Shown: positions 36,376 through 46,616 of the stretch, in pieces
How positions within the stretch are numbered: the first letter of the stretch is position 1
Layout: each line of letters opens with the position of its first letter
DNA from: Arenicellales bacterium
GTDB lineage: Bacteria; Pseudomonadota; Gammaproteobacteria; Arenicellales; UBA868
DNA length: 64,000 nucleotides
Direction: 5' to 3'
Assembly (NCBI GenBank): GCA_030754035.1
Contig: JASMBC010000003.1
Coordinates: 1-64,000 of the forward strand
Program-made: the position numbers and the translations under genes
Notes under the pieces: model-generated
Database searches by the model: none
The model's input: only the letters and a program-made list of their open reading frames with translations
What the model was told of the DNA's origin: nothing

Positions 36376-38703
36376 ATGCAGGCAATCGACAAAGTCGCCG
36401 TAATCGGTGCCGGCGTCATGGGCGCCGGTATCGCGGCTCAGGTCGCCAACACGGGCCTGCCCGTGGTTTTGCTCGACATCGTCCCGGATGGAGCCAAGGA
36501 CCGCAACGTGGTAGCCAGCAGCGCGCTGCAAAAGATGCTTAAAACCAGTCCCGCGCCGCTCATGCACCCCCGCAATGCCAAGCACATTCAGGTGGGCAAC
36601 GTGGAGGATCACCTGCAGTGGCTCTCAGACTGTGACCTTGTTATCGAAGTGGTCATTGAGCAACTCGAAATCAAGCAAGGCCTTTATAGAAAAATTGAAC
36701 AACACCGCAAACCCGGTTCCATTGTCACCTCCAATACCTCGACCATTCCGCTTGCGCACCTGGTCGAGGGCCTGCCGAAAAGTTTCCAGCGCGACTTTGC
36801 CATCACCCACTTTTTCAATCCGCCACGCTACATGCGGCTGCTGGAACTGGTTGCCGGGGCGGACACCCGGCCGGAAGCCATAGCGGCACTACGCACTTTT
36901 GGCGATCGCTTGCTGGGCAAATCGGTGGTGGACTGCAAGGATACGCCCGGCTTTATCGCCAACCGCATTGGCATCCTGTGGCTGGGGGCTGCGGTGCGTT
37001 TTGCCTTTGAGATTGGGCTCACCGTCGAGGAGGCCGATGCGGTCATCGGTAAACCCATGGGCATCCCCAAAACCGGTGTCTTTGGCCTGCTGGACCTGGT
37101 TGGCATCGACCTGCAGCCGCACGTAGAACAATCCATGCTCGCGACTCTGCCCGAGGGTGACCTGTACCGTGAGATACACCGGCCTAGCACCTATATCGAA
37201 CGCATGATCGAAGAGGGTTACATTGGGCGCAAGGGCAAGGGTGGGTTCTATCGTCTCAATCGCAGCAAGGGTGGCAAGGTCAAGGAAGCCCGCGACCTGG
37301 AGACCGGCGAGTACCGCCCGGCCGTCGCCCCCTCGCTTGCCAGCGTCAGGGCCGGCCGCCAGGGTATGCGCGCACTGGTCGAACACCCCGACCGCGGCGG
37401 CCGCTACGCCTGGCGGGTGCTGTCGCACACTTTGAGCTATGCCGCCGCGCTAGTGCCGCAGATCGCCGATGACGTCCACGCCGTGGACCAGGCCATGAAA
37501 AACGGCTACGCCTGGAAGAGGGGCCCATTCGAGATGATCGACCAGCTGGGGCCGAAGTGGTTTGCCCAGCAACTTGCAAAAGACGGCCTGGCAGTGCCGC
37601 CGCTGCTTGAACAGGTGGGTGATGGTAGTTTCTACCGGCTAGAGGACGACAGGCTGCAGTATTTTGGCACCGACAGCGCCTACCACGACGTACAACGGGC
37701 CGACGGCGTGCTGCTGCTCAGTGACATCAAACGGGGAGCCGAGCGGGTAGCCGGCAACCGTTCGGCCAGCCTGTGGGACATTGGCGATGAGGTCCTGTGC
37801 CTTGAGTTTCACTCCAAGATGAACAGCATCGACGAGGGCATCGTGGCTATGATTTCCAAGGCCATCAAAATCGTGCCAAGCAAGGGTTACAAAGCGCTGG
37901 TCATTCACAACGAGGGCGACAACTTCTCCGTTGGCGCCAACATTGGGCTGGGGCTTTTTGCGGCGAATATCGCGGCCTGGCTGCAAATCACCGAGTCGGT
38001 CAAACAAGGCCAGTACGCCTACAAAGCGCTCAAGTTCGCGCCCTTTCCGGTGGTCGGTGCCCCTGCCGGTATGGCATTGGGCGGCGGCTGCGAAGTCCTG
38101 CTGCACTGCGACGCCCTACAGGCCCACGCCGAAACCTACATGGGCCTGGTAGAGGTCGGAGTCGGGCTGGTACCGGCCTGGGGTGGGTGCAAGGAGATGC
38201 TGCTGCGCTGGAGCAACAACCCACGCCATCCCAAGGGGCCTATGCCGGCTGTCAGTAAAGTATTCGAGACTGTGGCGACCGCCACAGTGGCGAAATCGGC
38301 AGAGGAGGCAAAATCACTGCTGTACCTGCGCCCTGGCGATGGCATCACCATGAACCGCGACCGGCTGCTGGCTGAGGCTAAGGCCATGGCCCTGGCCATG
38401 GCTAAGGATTACGCACCACCCGAGCCCCGCGAACTACAACTGCCGGGCTCGGCCGGCGAGACCGCCATGACTCTGGTGCTGAACGACTTCCGCCGTGCCG
38501 GCAAGGCCACCGACCACGATGTGACCGTAGGCAAAATCCTCGCCCACGTACTTGCGGGCGGCAATACCGACCCCACGGCAGCGGTGAGTGAAGACAAGTT
38601 GCTGACTCTGGAGCGTAACGCCATCGTCAGCCTGCTCAAGACACCCCAGACGCTGGACCGGATCGAACACATGCTCGAGACCGGTAAGCCTTTGCGTAAC
38701 TAA
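36376..38703 (+). CDS. fadB: 3-hydroxyacyl-CoA dehydrogenase / enoyl-CoA hydratase fusion
   Basis: MQAIDKVAVIGAGVMGAGIAAQVANTG; HFFNPPRYMRLLELVAG; C-terminal crotonase-like APAGMALGGGCEVLLHCD. ATG 36376 preferred over 36325. Confidence 0.9.
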   Translation: MQAIDKVAVIGAGVMGAGIAAQVANTGLPVVLLDIVPDGAKDRNVVASSALQKMLKTSPAPLMHPRNAKHIQVGNVEDHLQWLSDCDLVIEVVIEQLEIKQGLYRKIEQHRKPGSIVTSNTSTIPLAHLVEGLPKSFQRDFAITHFFNPPRYMRLLELVAGADTRPEAIAALRTFGDRLLGKSVVDCKDTPGFIANRIGILWLGAAVRFAFEIGLTVEEADAVIGKPMGIPKTGVFGLLDLVGIDLQPHVEQSMLATLPEGDLYREIHRPSTYIERMIEEGYIGRKGKGGFYRLNRSKGGKVKEARDLETGEYRPAVAPSLASVRAGRQGMRALVEHPDRGGRYAWRVLSHTLSYAAALVPQIADDVHAVDQAMKNGYAWKRGPFEMIDQLGPKWFAQQLAKDGLAVPPLLEQVGDGSFYRLEDDRLQYFGTDSAYHDVQRADGVLLLSDIKRGAERVAGNRSASLWDIGDEVLCLEFHSKMNSIDEGIVAMISKAIKIVPSKGYKALVIHNEGDNFSVGANIGLGLFAANIAAWLQITESVKQGQYAYKALKFAPFPVVGAPAGMALGGGCEVLLHCDALQAHAETYMGLVEVGVGLVPAWGGCKEMLLRWSNNPRHPKGPMPAVSKVFETVATATVAKSAEEAKSLLYLRPGDGITMNRDRLLAEAKAMALAMAKDYAPPEPRELQLPGSAGETAMTLVLNDFRRAGKATDHDVTVGKILAHVLAGGNTDPTAAVSEDKLLTLERNAIVSLLKTPQTLDRIEHMLETGKPLRN

Positions 38704-38715
38704 AGAGAGAAGATC

Positions 38716-40500
38716 ATGCCCAGTTACACTGCGCCGCTGCGCGATATGCGCTTCGTCTACCACGAACTGTTTGATGCCGGCGACATTACCGCCCTGCCCG
38801 GTTGCGAAGATGCCACTGCCGACCTGGTTGATCCCGTGCTGGATGAGGCGGCACGCCTGGCCGAGAACGAGTTGTTCCCGCTCAACCACAGCGGTGACCG
38901 CGAGGGCTGCCGCTACCAGGATGGTGCCGTCACCACACCCGCTGGCTTTAAAGCTGCTTACGAGCAGTACGCCCAGGGCGGCTGGATCGGGCTCGCCTGT
39001 GATCCGCAGTACGGCGGCCAGGGTATGCCAGCCACACTTAACGTGCTGCTGGAGGAGATGGCCTGCTCGGCCAACGTCTCTTTTGCCACTTACATCGGCC
39101 TCACTCGCGGGGCTTATCGTGCCATCCGAGCCTTCGCCAGTGAGGCGCTCAAGGACCGCTACCTGCCGAAGATGGTAAGCGGCGAATGGTCCGGCACCAT
39201 GTGCCTGACCGAGCCGCAGTGCGGCACTGACCTGGGGCTCATTCGTGCCCGGGCCGAACCCGCCGAGAACGATGGTTACCGCATCAGCGGCACCAAAATC
39301 TTCATCACTGCCGGCGAACACGACCTGACCACCAACATCATCCACCTGGTGCTGGCCCGCTTGCCCGGCGCGCCCGCCGGTATCAAAGGCATCAGCCTGT
39401 TCCTGGTGCCCAAGTTCCTGCCCACCGAAGATGGCGAGGCGGGGGAGCGAAATGCTGTTACCTGTGCCGGCATAGAGGACAAGATGGGCATCAAGGCATC
39501 TGCCACCTGTGTGATTAACTTAGACGGTGCTATGGGCTGGCTGGTGGGTGAGCCGCACAAAGGCATGCGCGCCATGTTCACCATGATGAACGAAGCCCGC
39601 CTGGGTGTGGGCATCCAGGGCCTGGGACTTGGGGTCAGCGCCTACCAGGCGGCGGTCGACTACGCCCGCGAGCGGCAGCAGGGGCGCGCCCTCGGTGGCA
39701 CCCAGTACCCCGAGCAGCCGGCAGACCCGATCATGGTGCACCCCGACATCCGCCGTATGCTTCTCACCATGCGGGCATTTACCGAAGGAGCGCGGGCGCT
39801 CACCACGTGGGTTGCGCGCCAGATCGATGTGCGCGATCACAGCGAAGATCCACAAGCACGTAAAGAAGCGGACGACCTTGTTCAGTTGCTGACACCACTC
39901 GTTAAATCCTATCTTTCCGAAGTAGGCCACGATGCGGCGCAAATGGCCGTGCAGGTGTATGGCGGCCATGGTTACATTCGTGACAACGGAGTGGAGCAAT
40001 ACGCTCGCGACGCGCGCATCGCCATGATCTACGAGGGCGCCAACGGCATCCAGGCCTTGGACCTGGTGGGCCGTAAGTTGCCGGCCCACACTGGCCGTTA
40101 CCTGCGTCGATTCTTTCACCCGGTGCAGGCCTGGATCGACGCCAATACTGCAGACCAGGCACTGCAACCGTTCGTGCTGCCGCTGGCCAAGGCTTTCGGC
40201 CGCCTGCAACTGGCCACCGGCCAGGTCGCCCAGGCTGGACTCAAAGATCCTAACGAGGCTGGAGCGGCGTCGAGCGAGTACCTGAAACTCTTCGCCCTGG
40301 TAGCGTTGGCTTTCCTGTGGGCGCGCATGGCCAAGATCGCACTGGCAAAGCGGGAGGGCGATGACAGCGGCTTCTACGACGCCAAACTTATGACGGCGCG
40401 CTTTTTTGTCGAGCGAGTACTGCCGCAAAGTGGTTCACTGTTTGCCACCATCATGGCAGGCGGCAACACCATGATGAGCTTCCCCGACGAGGCCTTCTGA
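38716..40500 (+). CDS. Acyl-CoA dehydrogenase (FadE-like)
   Basis: MCLTEPQCGTDLGLIRARAEP, YRISGTKIFITAGEHD, QVYGGHGYIRDNGVEQYARDARIAMIYEGANGIQALDLVGRKL. Confidence 0.92.
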   Translation: MPSYTAPLRDMRFVYHELFDAGDITALPGCEDATADLVDPVLDEAARLAENELFPLNHSGDREGCRYQDGAVTTPAGFKAAYEQYAQGGWIGLACDPQYGGQGMPATLNVLLEEMACSANVSFATYIGLTRGAYRAIRAFASEALKDRYLPKMVSGEWSGTMCLTEPQCGTDLGLIRARAEPAENDGYRISGTKIFITAGEHDLTTNIIHLVLARLPGAPAGIKGISLFLVPKFLPTEDGEAGERNAVTCAGIEDKMGIKASATCVINLDGAMGWLVGEPHKGMRAMFTMMNEARLGVGIQGLGLGVSAYQAAVDYARERQQGRALGGTQYPEQPADPIMVHPDIRRMLLTMRAFTEGARALTTWVARQIDVRDHSEDPQARKEADDLVQLLTPLVKSYLSEVGHDAAQMAVQVYGGHGYIRDNGVEQYARDARIAMIYEGANGIQALDLVGRKLPAHTGRYLRRFFHPVQAWIDANTADQALQPFVLPLAKAFGRLQLATGQVAQAGLKDPNEAGAASSEYLKLFALVALAFLWARMAKIALAKREGDDSGFYDAKLMTARFFVERVLPQSGSLFATIMAGGNTMMSFPDEAF

Positions 40501-40535
40501 CACCGGGCTGTTGCTGGCACTGAGTTCTATACGCG

Positions 40536-41063
40536 ATGTATCCCTTCTTTCGGGCCGGTCGGGTGCTGGCAGGCGGCTTACGGCGCCACCCCATGGGGAC
40601 CTTGACGGCATCGGCACTGAAAATGCGGGTGTGGCCGAACGACCTCGACACCAACCTCCACATGAACAACGGCCGCTACCTGACGCTGATGGACCTGGGC
40701 CGGTTCGACCTCATGATCAAGTGCGGTCTGCTGCCGGCCATCGTGCGCCAGCGCTGGTATCCGGTCGCGGGCGGCGCCATGATCCGCTTCAACCGGCCGC
40801 TGCACGCGTTTGAGAAGTTCACGCTGGCAAGCGATATCTGCGGCTGGGACGCCAGGTGGCTGTACTTCCGCCACGACCTAGTAAGCGGTGACAAACTGGC
40901 AGCAACGGCGCTGGTCAGAGGCCTGTTCCGCTGCCAGGGCCGATCAATACCGGTTGCTGAACTGCTGGCCAGCATCGGCTACGATGGGCCAGCAATAGAC
41001 CCGCCAGCGAGCGCTGTCAACTGGAGTGATGCCGACAAGCTGATGCTGCAGACTGCGCCTTAG
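40536..41063 (+). CDS. Thioesterase family protein (hotdog fold)
   Basis: TALKMRVWPNDLDTNLHMNNGRYLTLMDLGRFDLM. Confidence 0.85.
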   Translation: MYPFFRAGRVLAGGLRRHPMGTLTASALKMRVWPNDLDTNLHMNNGRYLTLMDLGRFDLMIKCGLLPAIVRQRWYPVAGGAMIRFNRPLHAFEKFTLASDICGWDARWLYFRHDLVSGDKLAATALVRGLFRCQGRSIPVAELLASIGYDGPAIDPPASAVNWSDADKLMLQTAP

Positions 41064-41116
41064 CGCAGTTCAGAGTTCGTCCCGGCCCAACACCAATCAC
41101 GCCACTGCCTGGCCCA

Positions 41117-42040
41117 TTACTCAAACCCGGCTTCACGAACTCTGACAACGGCGCTGATGACTTCGTTGTAAGGGGCCTCAGTACCGACTTCCCTTGCGAC
41201 CACCGGCACCATACCGTTGATGGCGTCTATCTCGGAGCGCTGACTGGCCAGGTGGTCGAGCAGCATCGAGGGCCGGGCGTCAGGCATCCGCCGGCCGAAG
41301 TCGCTGATGTAACGAACCGGATCGGTGAAGGAGAAATTGATTGCCTTTGCGCATCCGGCTCGGTATGCCTCCAGGCCGCAGTTTTTCGCAATCTGCCAGG
41401 TCATGGGATCGTCCATGACCTCACCTATGGTGCGGCCAAAGACGGTGCACGGGCCGCTGAAGGTCACGTTACAGACGAACTTCTCCCAGATCAGCTGGTT
41501 GATGTCGGCGAAGGCCTTGACCTTGAAACCAGCCTCCCGCCACAGCGCGGCCAGATCCTCGAGCCGCTCACTCAAGCCGCCGTGCATCTCACCCAGCCGG
41601 ATCAACTCCATGCCATTGTGGTGCACGTGGCCTAATCCGCGAATCGATGCGCCGAAACCGCCGGCAACCCCGAGCAGGACATTGGCGGTATTCAGGTGCT
41701 GACCGATCCGTTCGCCGGCACCCAAGCCATTCTGGATGGTCAGTACCAGTGTACTCGGCGTGACGATGGGCGCGATGCTTTGTGCAGCCGCCGCGACCCC
41801 GGCTGCCTTGGTGGCGATGATCACGAGATCACACGGTCCAGCATCCGCGGCACTTGTTGCCACGTTAATGGAACTTACCAGCCGATCGCCGCTCGCCCCT
41901 TCGACCCGCAGGCCTTTCTCGCGGATCGCAGTCAGGTGCTCCTGCCACAAATCAATAGCCCAAACCTCGTGCCCGGCATCGGCCAGCAGTCCTGCGTAGA
42001 CCGAACCCATTGCCCCCACCCCGATTACCGCGATCCTCAT
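41117..42040 (-). CDS. panE: 2-dehydropantoate 2-reductase family protein
   Basis: MRIAVIGVGAMGSVYAGLLADAGHEVWAIDLW; KFVCNVTFSGPCTVFG; DHLASQRSEIDAINGMV. Confidence 0.85.
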   Translation of the reverse strand: MRIAVIGVGAMGSVYAGLLADAGHEVWAIDLWQEHLTAIREKGLRVEGASGDRLVSSINVATSAADAGPCDLVIIATKAAGVAAAAQSIAPIVTPSTLVLTIQNGLGAGERIGQHLNTANVLLGVAGGFGASIRGLGHVHHNGMELIRLGEMHGGLSERLEDLAALWREAGFKVKAFADINQLIWEKFVCNVTFSGPCTVFGRTIGEVMDDPMTWQIAKNCGLEAYRAGCAKAINFSFTDPVRYISDFGRRMPDARPSMLLDHLASQRSEIDAINGMVPVVAREVGTEAPYNEVISAVVRVREAGFE

Positions 42041-42094
42041 CGGCTCATCCAGTCAAGACGGTCACGCCTTCTGCCAGCGATTGCTGCTTCGCCA

Positions 42095-42562
42095 TCAGTC
42101 ACACCAACTGGCGCGCTCACCCGTCTCGACTGCAAGGTACTTGTAGAGCAGTTCCTGGCCGAGGCTTAATTTATCGACATAGACCACAGCACTCAGCTCA
42201 CCCGCTTCGTTGGTCTGCTGCTCAGCAAGCGTAATCTCTGATGCCTTGGACAAGAGCTTGCCGGCATATTCCTTTGCCTGCAGCGCTTTGGCACCTTCTG
42301 CTTCGCACCAGTTGTCTTTTGATGCCGGCTCCGGTGCAAGCCTGGGGGTTATGATCCCCGCAAGGTGTACTATTTTTTGTTCGCCCTTAATCTCCAGCGC
42401 CATAGTGTTGCCATCAAGTACGTCGACCAATGTGGCCGGGGTGTGACTGCACAAACACGCAGCCATAACTGCCTGACACAGCAACAACCCAGTGGCCCCA
42501 ACAAAAAAGCGGCAGTATCTGGATAAGTGTTGCACGCTAGATCGCCCTCGGTTCTTCATCAT
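42095..42562 (-). CDS. Exported thermonuclease (SNase)-like small protein
   Basis: Signal/TM segment; DVLDGNTMALEIKGEQKIVHLAGIITPR, GAKALQAKEYAGKLL, VDKLSLGQELLYKYLA resemble a degenerate SNase domain. Confidence 0.6.
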   Translation of the reverse strand: MMKNRGRSSVQHLSRYCRFFVGATGLLLCQAVMAACLCSHTPATLVDVLDGNTMALEIKGEQKIVHLAGIITPRLAPEPASKDNWCEAEGAKALQAKEYAGKLLSKASEITLAEQQTNEAGELSAVVYVDKLSLGQELLYKYLAVETGERASWCD

Positions 42563-43018
42563 TGAGGCAATAATTATTGTCGATCAGTAATCACGGGAAG
42601 ATCAAAACTGAGTTCGGCGCGAGGCAAGGTTAAATGGCCATCTTGGTACATTTGCAACATTGAACGATATGAAATTGCCTGTAAGCGAAAAATAACATTC
42701 ACCCATACAAACAGCGCAACCCTGTTATCACCTTTTTATATTGAAAATAAGGAAACTACGCCTTCAATCAGGGTTTTACGGGCCTTTTCCGAGATAAAGG
42801 TATTAACTGTTGACTGAGTTTAGCCTGTATGTTTCACTGCAGTAACAACTCTATAAACCGAGCCTGTAGCTGTCAATTGAAACTCGCGTTGGATGAATAG
42901 ATTTCAATTGCCCGTTTGGCGTTTTGGAGATTAGATAACACGGCCGATCTGGCCTATTACCGGTGGCTTAGTCAAACAGACAGGAGGCCGCCATCTTTGC
43001 ACCGGAGGAAATAGGAAA

Positions 43019-44596
43019 ATGAAAGAAGTTAAGACTTTTCAACAGATGTATCGCGACGGCCATGTGAGTCGCCGCGAGTTTCTGGCAGCCATGGGCGCCT
43101 TGGGCGTGACGGCTGCGACGGCGGGTAGTTTGCTGACATCCGCTAGCGCACTGGCAGGAACGCCAACTCGGGGCGGCTCGGTTATTTTCGCATCCAACCT
43201 GCATGGGCCGGATGACACCCTGGATCCGCTCCTCGGAACATCCACCATCGACTATACCCGGTCGAATGCCTCGCGCAACGGCCTCATTCAGATCTGGGAT
43301 GACATGAGCCTAAATGCGGAGCTCGCTGAAGAATGGTCAGTCAACAGCAACGCAACCGAATATACCTTCAAGATCAGAAAGGGCGTAACGTTCCACGATG
43401 GCTCAGAGTTGACGGCAGAGGATGTGGTTTGGAGCATGGAGCGCCACCTGGGTGAAGATTCACCATCTTCGATCAAGTCCTTCTTTACGAACGTCACAGA
43501 GTGGAAGGCCGTTGATAAATACACGGTGAAACTCAGTCTGTCATCGCCAGACGCTGATATGCCTTACAAGCTGACTCAACCACAAGCAAAGATCGTTAAG
43601 GCCAATGCGACCGACTGGCTGACGGCGGGTTCTGGCCCGTACCTGGTTGACTCCTTCCAGGCTGGCGTGAAATCAACCCACTCACGCAATCCCAACTACT
43701 GGCGCGATACTGGTCAGTGGCTCGACGGTATCGAGATCACGGCTATTACCGATATGAACGCCCGTTTGAACGCGTTGCTAGCTGGCAGTGTCGACATGAT
43801 TACTTCGATCAGCCCCAAGCAGATCCAGAAGATCGAAGAGTCAGGCAACAACGTGCTGTCGGTGCCTGCTGGCCTGTACGGCGGTATCTGCTGCCTGAAG
43901 AACACCGCGCCGGGTGAAAACGATGACCTCGTCCAGGGCCTTCGGTATATCCAGGATCGCGAGCGAATCGTGCGCAAGTTCCTCAAAGGTCACGGCACCC
44001 TCGGCAACGATCACCCGATCAACGTGTCTTACGGGGCCGATCACTGCCACGAGCTGCCGCAGATTCCATACGATCCGGAAAAAGCCAAGTACCACCTCAA
44101 TAAATCCGGTTATTCCGAGGCTGAGCTCTTCGTCGCACCGGTAACCGGCATCATCGAGGACGTATGCCTCCTGATGCAGGCCAACCTCAAAAAGATCGGC
44201 TTCAACCTTAAGCTCAAAAAAGTGCCGTCCGACGGCTACTGGGGTGCGGTATGGATGAAAGAGCCGCTTAATGTCGTGAGCTGGAACATGCGTCCGACTG
44301 CTAACTCCATGATGGGTATTCAGTTTGGCCCGAACGGCAACTGGAACGATACCTTCTGGAACAGTGATCGCATGGGTGAGCTGCTGAAGGATTCTCTTGC
44401 CGAGACCGATGCTGCCAAACGGCACGAGATGCACTGCGAGATGCAGAAGCTGGTGTCGACCCAAAGCGGCATCATCATTCCTTATCACACTAACGTTCTG
44501 GACGCCCATAACCCCAAGGTACAGGGTTTCTCCAACGTGCCGCTGGGCCAGTTTGGCGGAAACCAGTGGATGGAGCATATCTGGAAAAACGCCTAA
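43019..44596 (+). CDS. Peptide ABC transporter substrate-binding protein (SBP family 5), Tat-type signal
   Basis: SRREFLAAMGALGVTAATAGSLL signal; VTFHDGSELTAEDVVWSMERHL; SBP_bac_5 architecture. Confidence 0.92.
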   Translation: MKEVKTFQQMYRDGHVSRREFLAAMGALGVTAATAGSLLTSASALAGTPTRGGSVIFASNLHGPDDTLDPLLGTSTIDYTRSNASRNGLIQIWDDMSLNAELAEEWSVNSNATEYTFKIRKGVTFHDGSELTAEDVVWSMERHLGEDSPSSIKSFFTNVTEWKAVDKYTVKLSLSSPDADMPYKLTQPQAKIVKANATDWLTAGSGPYLVDSFQAGVKSTHSRNPNYWRDTGQWLDGIEITAITDMNARLNALLAGSVDMITSISPKQIQKIEESGNNVLSVPAGLYGGICCLKNTAPGENDDLVQGLRYIQDRERIVRKFLKGHGTLGNDHPINVSYGADHCHELPQIPYDPEKAKYHLNKSGYSEAELFVAPVTGIIEDVCLLMQANLKKIGFNLKLKKVPSDGYWGAVWMKEPLNVVSWNMRPTANSMMGIQFGPNGNWNDTFWNSDRMGELLKDSLAETDAAKRHEMHCEMQKLVSTQSGIIIPYHTNVLDAHNPKVQGFSNVPLGQFGGNQWMEHIWKNA

Positions 44597-44622
44597 GTCT
44601 GGCGTTTCAGAGGTCTTTGAGA

Positions 44623-44650
44623 GGGGTTCGTACGGTAGCGTGCGAACCCC
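44623..44650 (+). terminator. Stem-loop between SBP and first permease (terminator/attenuator)
   Basis: GGGGTTCGTACG-GTAG-CGTGCGAACCCC followed by TTTATTT; 12-bp stem. Confidence 0.75.
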
Positions 44651-44693
44651 TTTATTTAAGCCTGTAGGCAATCTGATTAGCAACTAGTCAGCC

Positions 44694-45659
44694 ATGCTCT
44701 GGCGCGCATTACTCAGCAGGCTTGGAATCAGTCTGGTCACCCTGTGGGTGGTCTCAGTGCTGATCTTTATCGGCACCAACCTGCTCCCCGGAGATGTGGC
44801 CCAGATCATTCTGGGGCAGATGGCAACGCCTGAGAGTACGGCAGCGCTGCGGGCAAAACTCGGTCTTGATAAGCCGCCTTACCTTCAGTACGTGGTGTGG
44901 CTTCAGAATGTGGCCATGGGCGATCTGGGGATTTCCAAGGCGGGCCTTGGCGCGGGCCTGGGCACCCCGATCGTGGAGATTCTTGAACCGCGAATATTCA
45001 ATACCCTGCGCCTGACCGGGCTAGTCACAGTAATCGTGATTCCAATCTCCCTGTTTTTGGGATTAATTGCGGCGATGCACCCGGGCACGCGCCTTGATCG
45101 TGCGGTTACTTTTTCGACGCTCAGCCTTATCTCAGTGCCTGATTTTCTTGTGGCAACTATGCTCGTTCTGATTTTTGCAGTTTTCCTGGGGTGGTTTCCG
45201 GCGATTGTTTACCTGAGGGGTGACGAGACGGGTTGGGTATTAATAAAGACCCTGGCGATGCCAATATTGACTCTGGTTATTGTCGCCTCCTCGCAGATCA
45301 TACGGATGACACGAGCGACTGTGCTTAATGTAATGAGTTCGCCTTACATTGAGATGGCGATCCTCAAAGGGGTGCCGCGAAAAAGAATTATCTTAAGGCA
45401 CGCCCTGTTTAACGCGGTGGGTCCGATCGTGAACGTGATTGCCTTGAACCTTGCCTGGCTCGTGGGCGGTGTCGTTGTGGTAGAGCAGATATTTTCGTAC
45501 CCCGGCCTGGCAAAACTTATGGTCGAAGGGGTCTTGATGCGGGACCTTCCTCTGGTACAAGCATGTGCCATGATATTCTGCGTTACCTATATCGTCCTGA
45601 TTTTTATTGCCGATATGGCCACGATTCTTTCTAATCCGCGGTTGCGCCATCCCAAGTGA
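44694..45659 (+). CDS. Peptide ABC transporter permease (DppB-type)
   Basis: Six-TM permease starting LWRALLSRLGISLVTLWVVSVLIFIGTNLLPGDVAQIILG. Confidence 0.92.
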   Translation: MLWRALLSRLGISLVTLWVVSVLIFIGTNLLPGDVAQIILGQMATPESTAALRAKLGLDKPPYLQYVVWLQNVAMGDLGISKAGLGAGLGTPIVEILEPRIFNTLRLTGLVTVIVIPISLFLGLIAAMHPGTRLDRAVTFSTLSLISVPDFLVATMLVLIFAVFLGWFPAIVYLRGDETGWVLIKTLAMPILTLVIVASSQIIRMTRATVLNVMSSPYIEMAILKGVPRKRIILRHALFNAVGPIVNVIALNLAWLVGGVVVVEQIFSYPGLAKLMVEGVLMRDLPLVQACAMIFCVTYIVLIFIADMATILSNPRLRHPK

Positions 45660-45671
45660 GAAGTTCAGGAA

Positions 45672-46616
45672 ATGTCTGATACACCTACACCGCAAAACAC
45701 GAATTCGGCTATACAGTTTGACGAACTACCCGACGCGCCGCCAAAGCGCAAGATAAAACTCAGCCTGCTGGGCAAGATCGGTGTGGTCGTGCTGATATTC
45801 TGGGCAATCGTTGTCGCCATCGGGCCGATGATTGCCCCCTACCACGAGGCCGATATCCTCGACGAGGAGCTCTTTATCGTTCCGGGCAGCGACGAGATGT
45901 ATCCCGATACGGACTTTCAACCGCCCAGCAAGATCGTATTGCTGGGAAGTGATTATCTCGGCCGCGATACGCTGTCACGGATTCTTTTTGGCGCCAGAAC
46001 CACCATTGGTATTTCGTTTATCGCGACAACCCTAGCGTACCTACTCGGTGTCCTACTGGGTATTGCGGCTGCAGTCGGCAGTAAGCGGCTCGATATGATC
46101 TTGAGCCGGCTGAACGACGCATTGCTGTCTATTCCTTCCATCATGTTTGCGCTTGTCATGATTGCAGCTCTGGGCAGTACCATACCGCTGCTGATACTGC
46201 TCACCGGCATCATCTATGCCACCAGCGTTTTCCGCATCGCGCGATCACTGGGCCAGGAAGTCATGGTCAGTGATTTTGTGGAGGCAGCCCGGGTGCGTGG
46301 TGAGGGGCTGTGGTGGATCATCACCCGGGAGATTTTGCCCAACATCGCCATGCCGCTGGCAACAGATTTCGGACTGCGTTTTGTCTGGGTGATCCTGTTT
46401 ATCTCTGCCTTGAGTTTTCTCGGCCTCGGCGTGCAGCCGCCGATGTCAGATTGGGGCAGCATGGTGAAAGAGAATCTACCCGGGCTCATCTATGGTTCGG
46501 TGGCACCGATAATGCCTGCCCTGGCGATAGCGACGCTGACCATATCGGTGAATATGATCGTGGATGATATCTCGGCACACACTGGTGGTAAATTGGCCAA
46601 GAGAATGATTGCATGA
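45672..46616 (+). CDS. Peptide ABC transporter permease (DppC-type)
   Basis: HEADILDEE..., LLGSDYLGRDTLSRILFGARTTIGISF, EAARVRGEGLWWIITREILPNI. Confidence 0.92.
   Translation: MSDTPTPQNTNSAIQFDELPDAPPKRKIKLSLLGKIGVVVLIFWAIVVAIGPMIAPYHEADILDEELFIVPGSDEMYPDTDFQPPSKIVLLGSDYLGRDTLSRILFGARTTIGISFIATTLAYLLGVLLGIAAAVGSKRLDMILSRLNDALLSIPSIMFALVMIAALGSTIPLLILLTGIIYATSVFRIARSLGQEVMVSDFVEAARVRGEGLWWIITREILPNIAMPLATDFGLRFVWVILFISALSFLGLGVQPPMSDWGSMVKENLPGLIYGSVAPIMPALAIATLTISVNMIVDDISAHTGGKLAKRMIA

Noticed and set aside
35665-36612. 315-aa minus-strand ORF (and the similar one at 38434..39345)
   Set aside because: Antisense shadows of thiolase/FadB and FadB/acyl-CoA dehydrogenase; Ser/Pro/Arg-rich, no domain.
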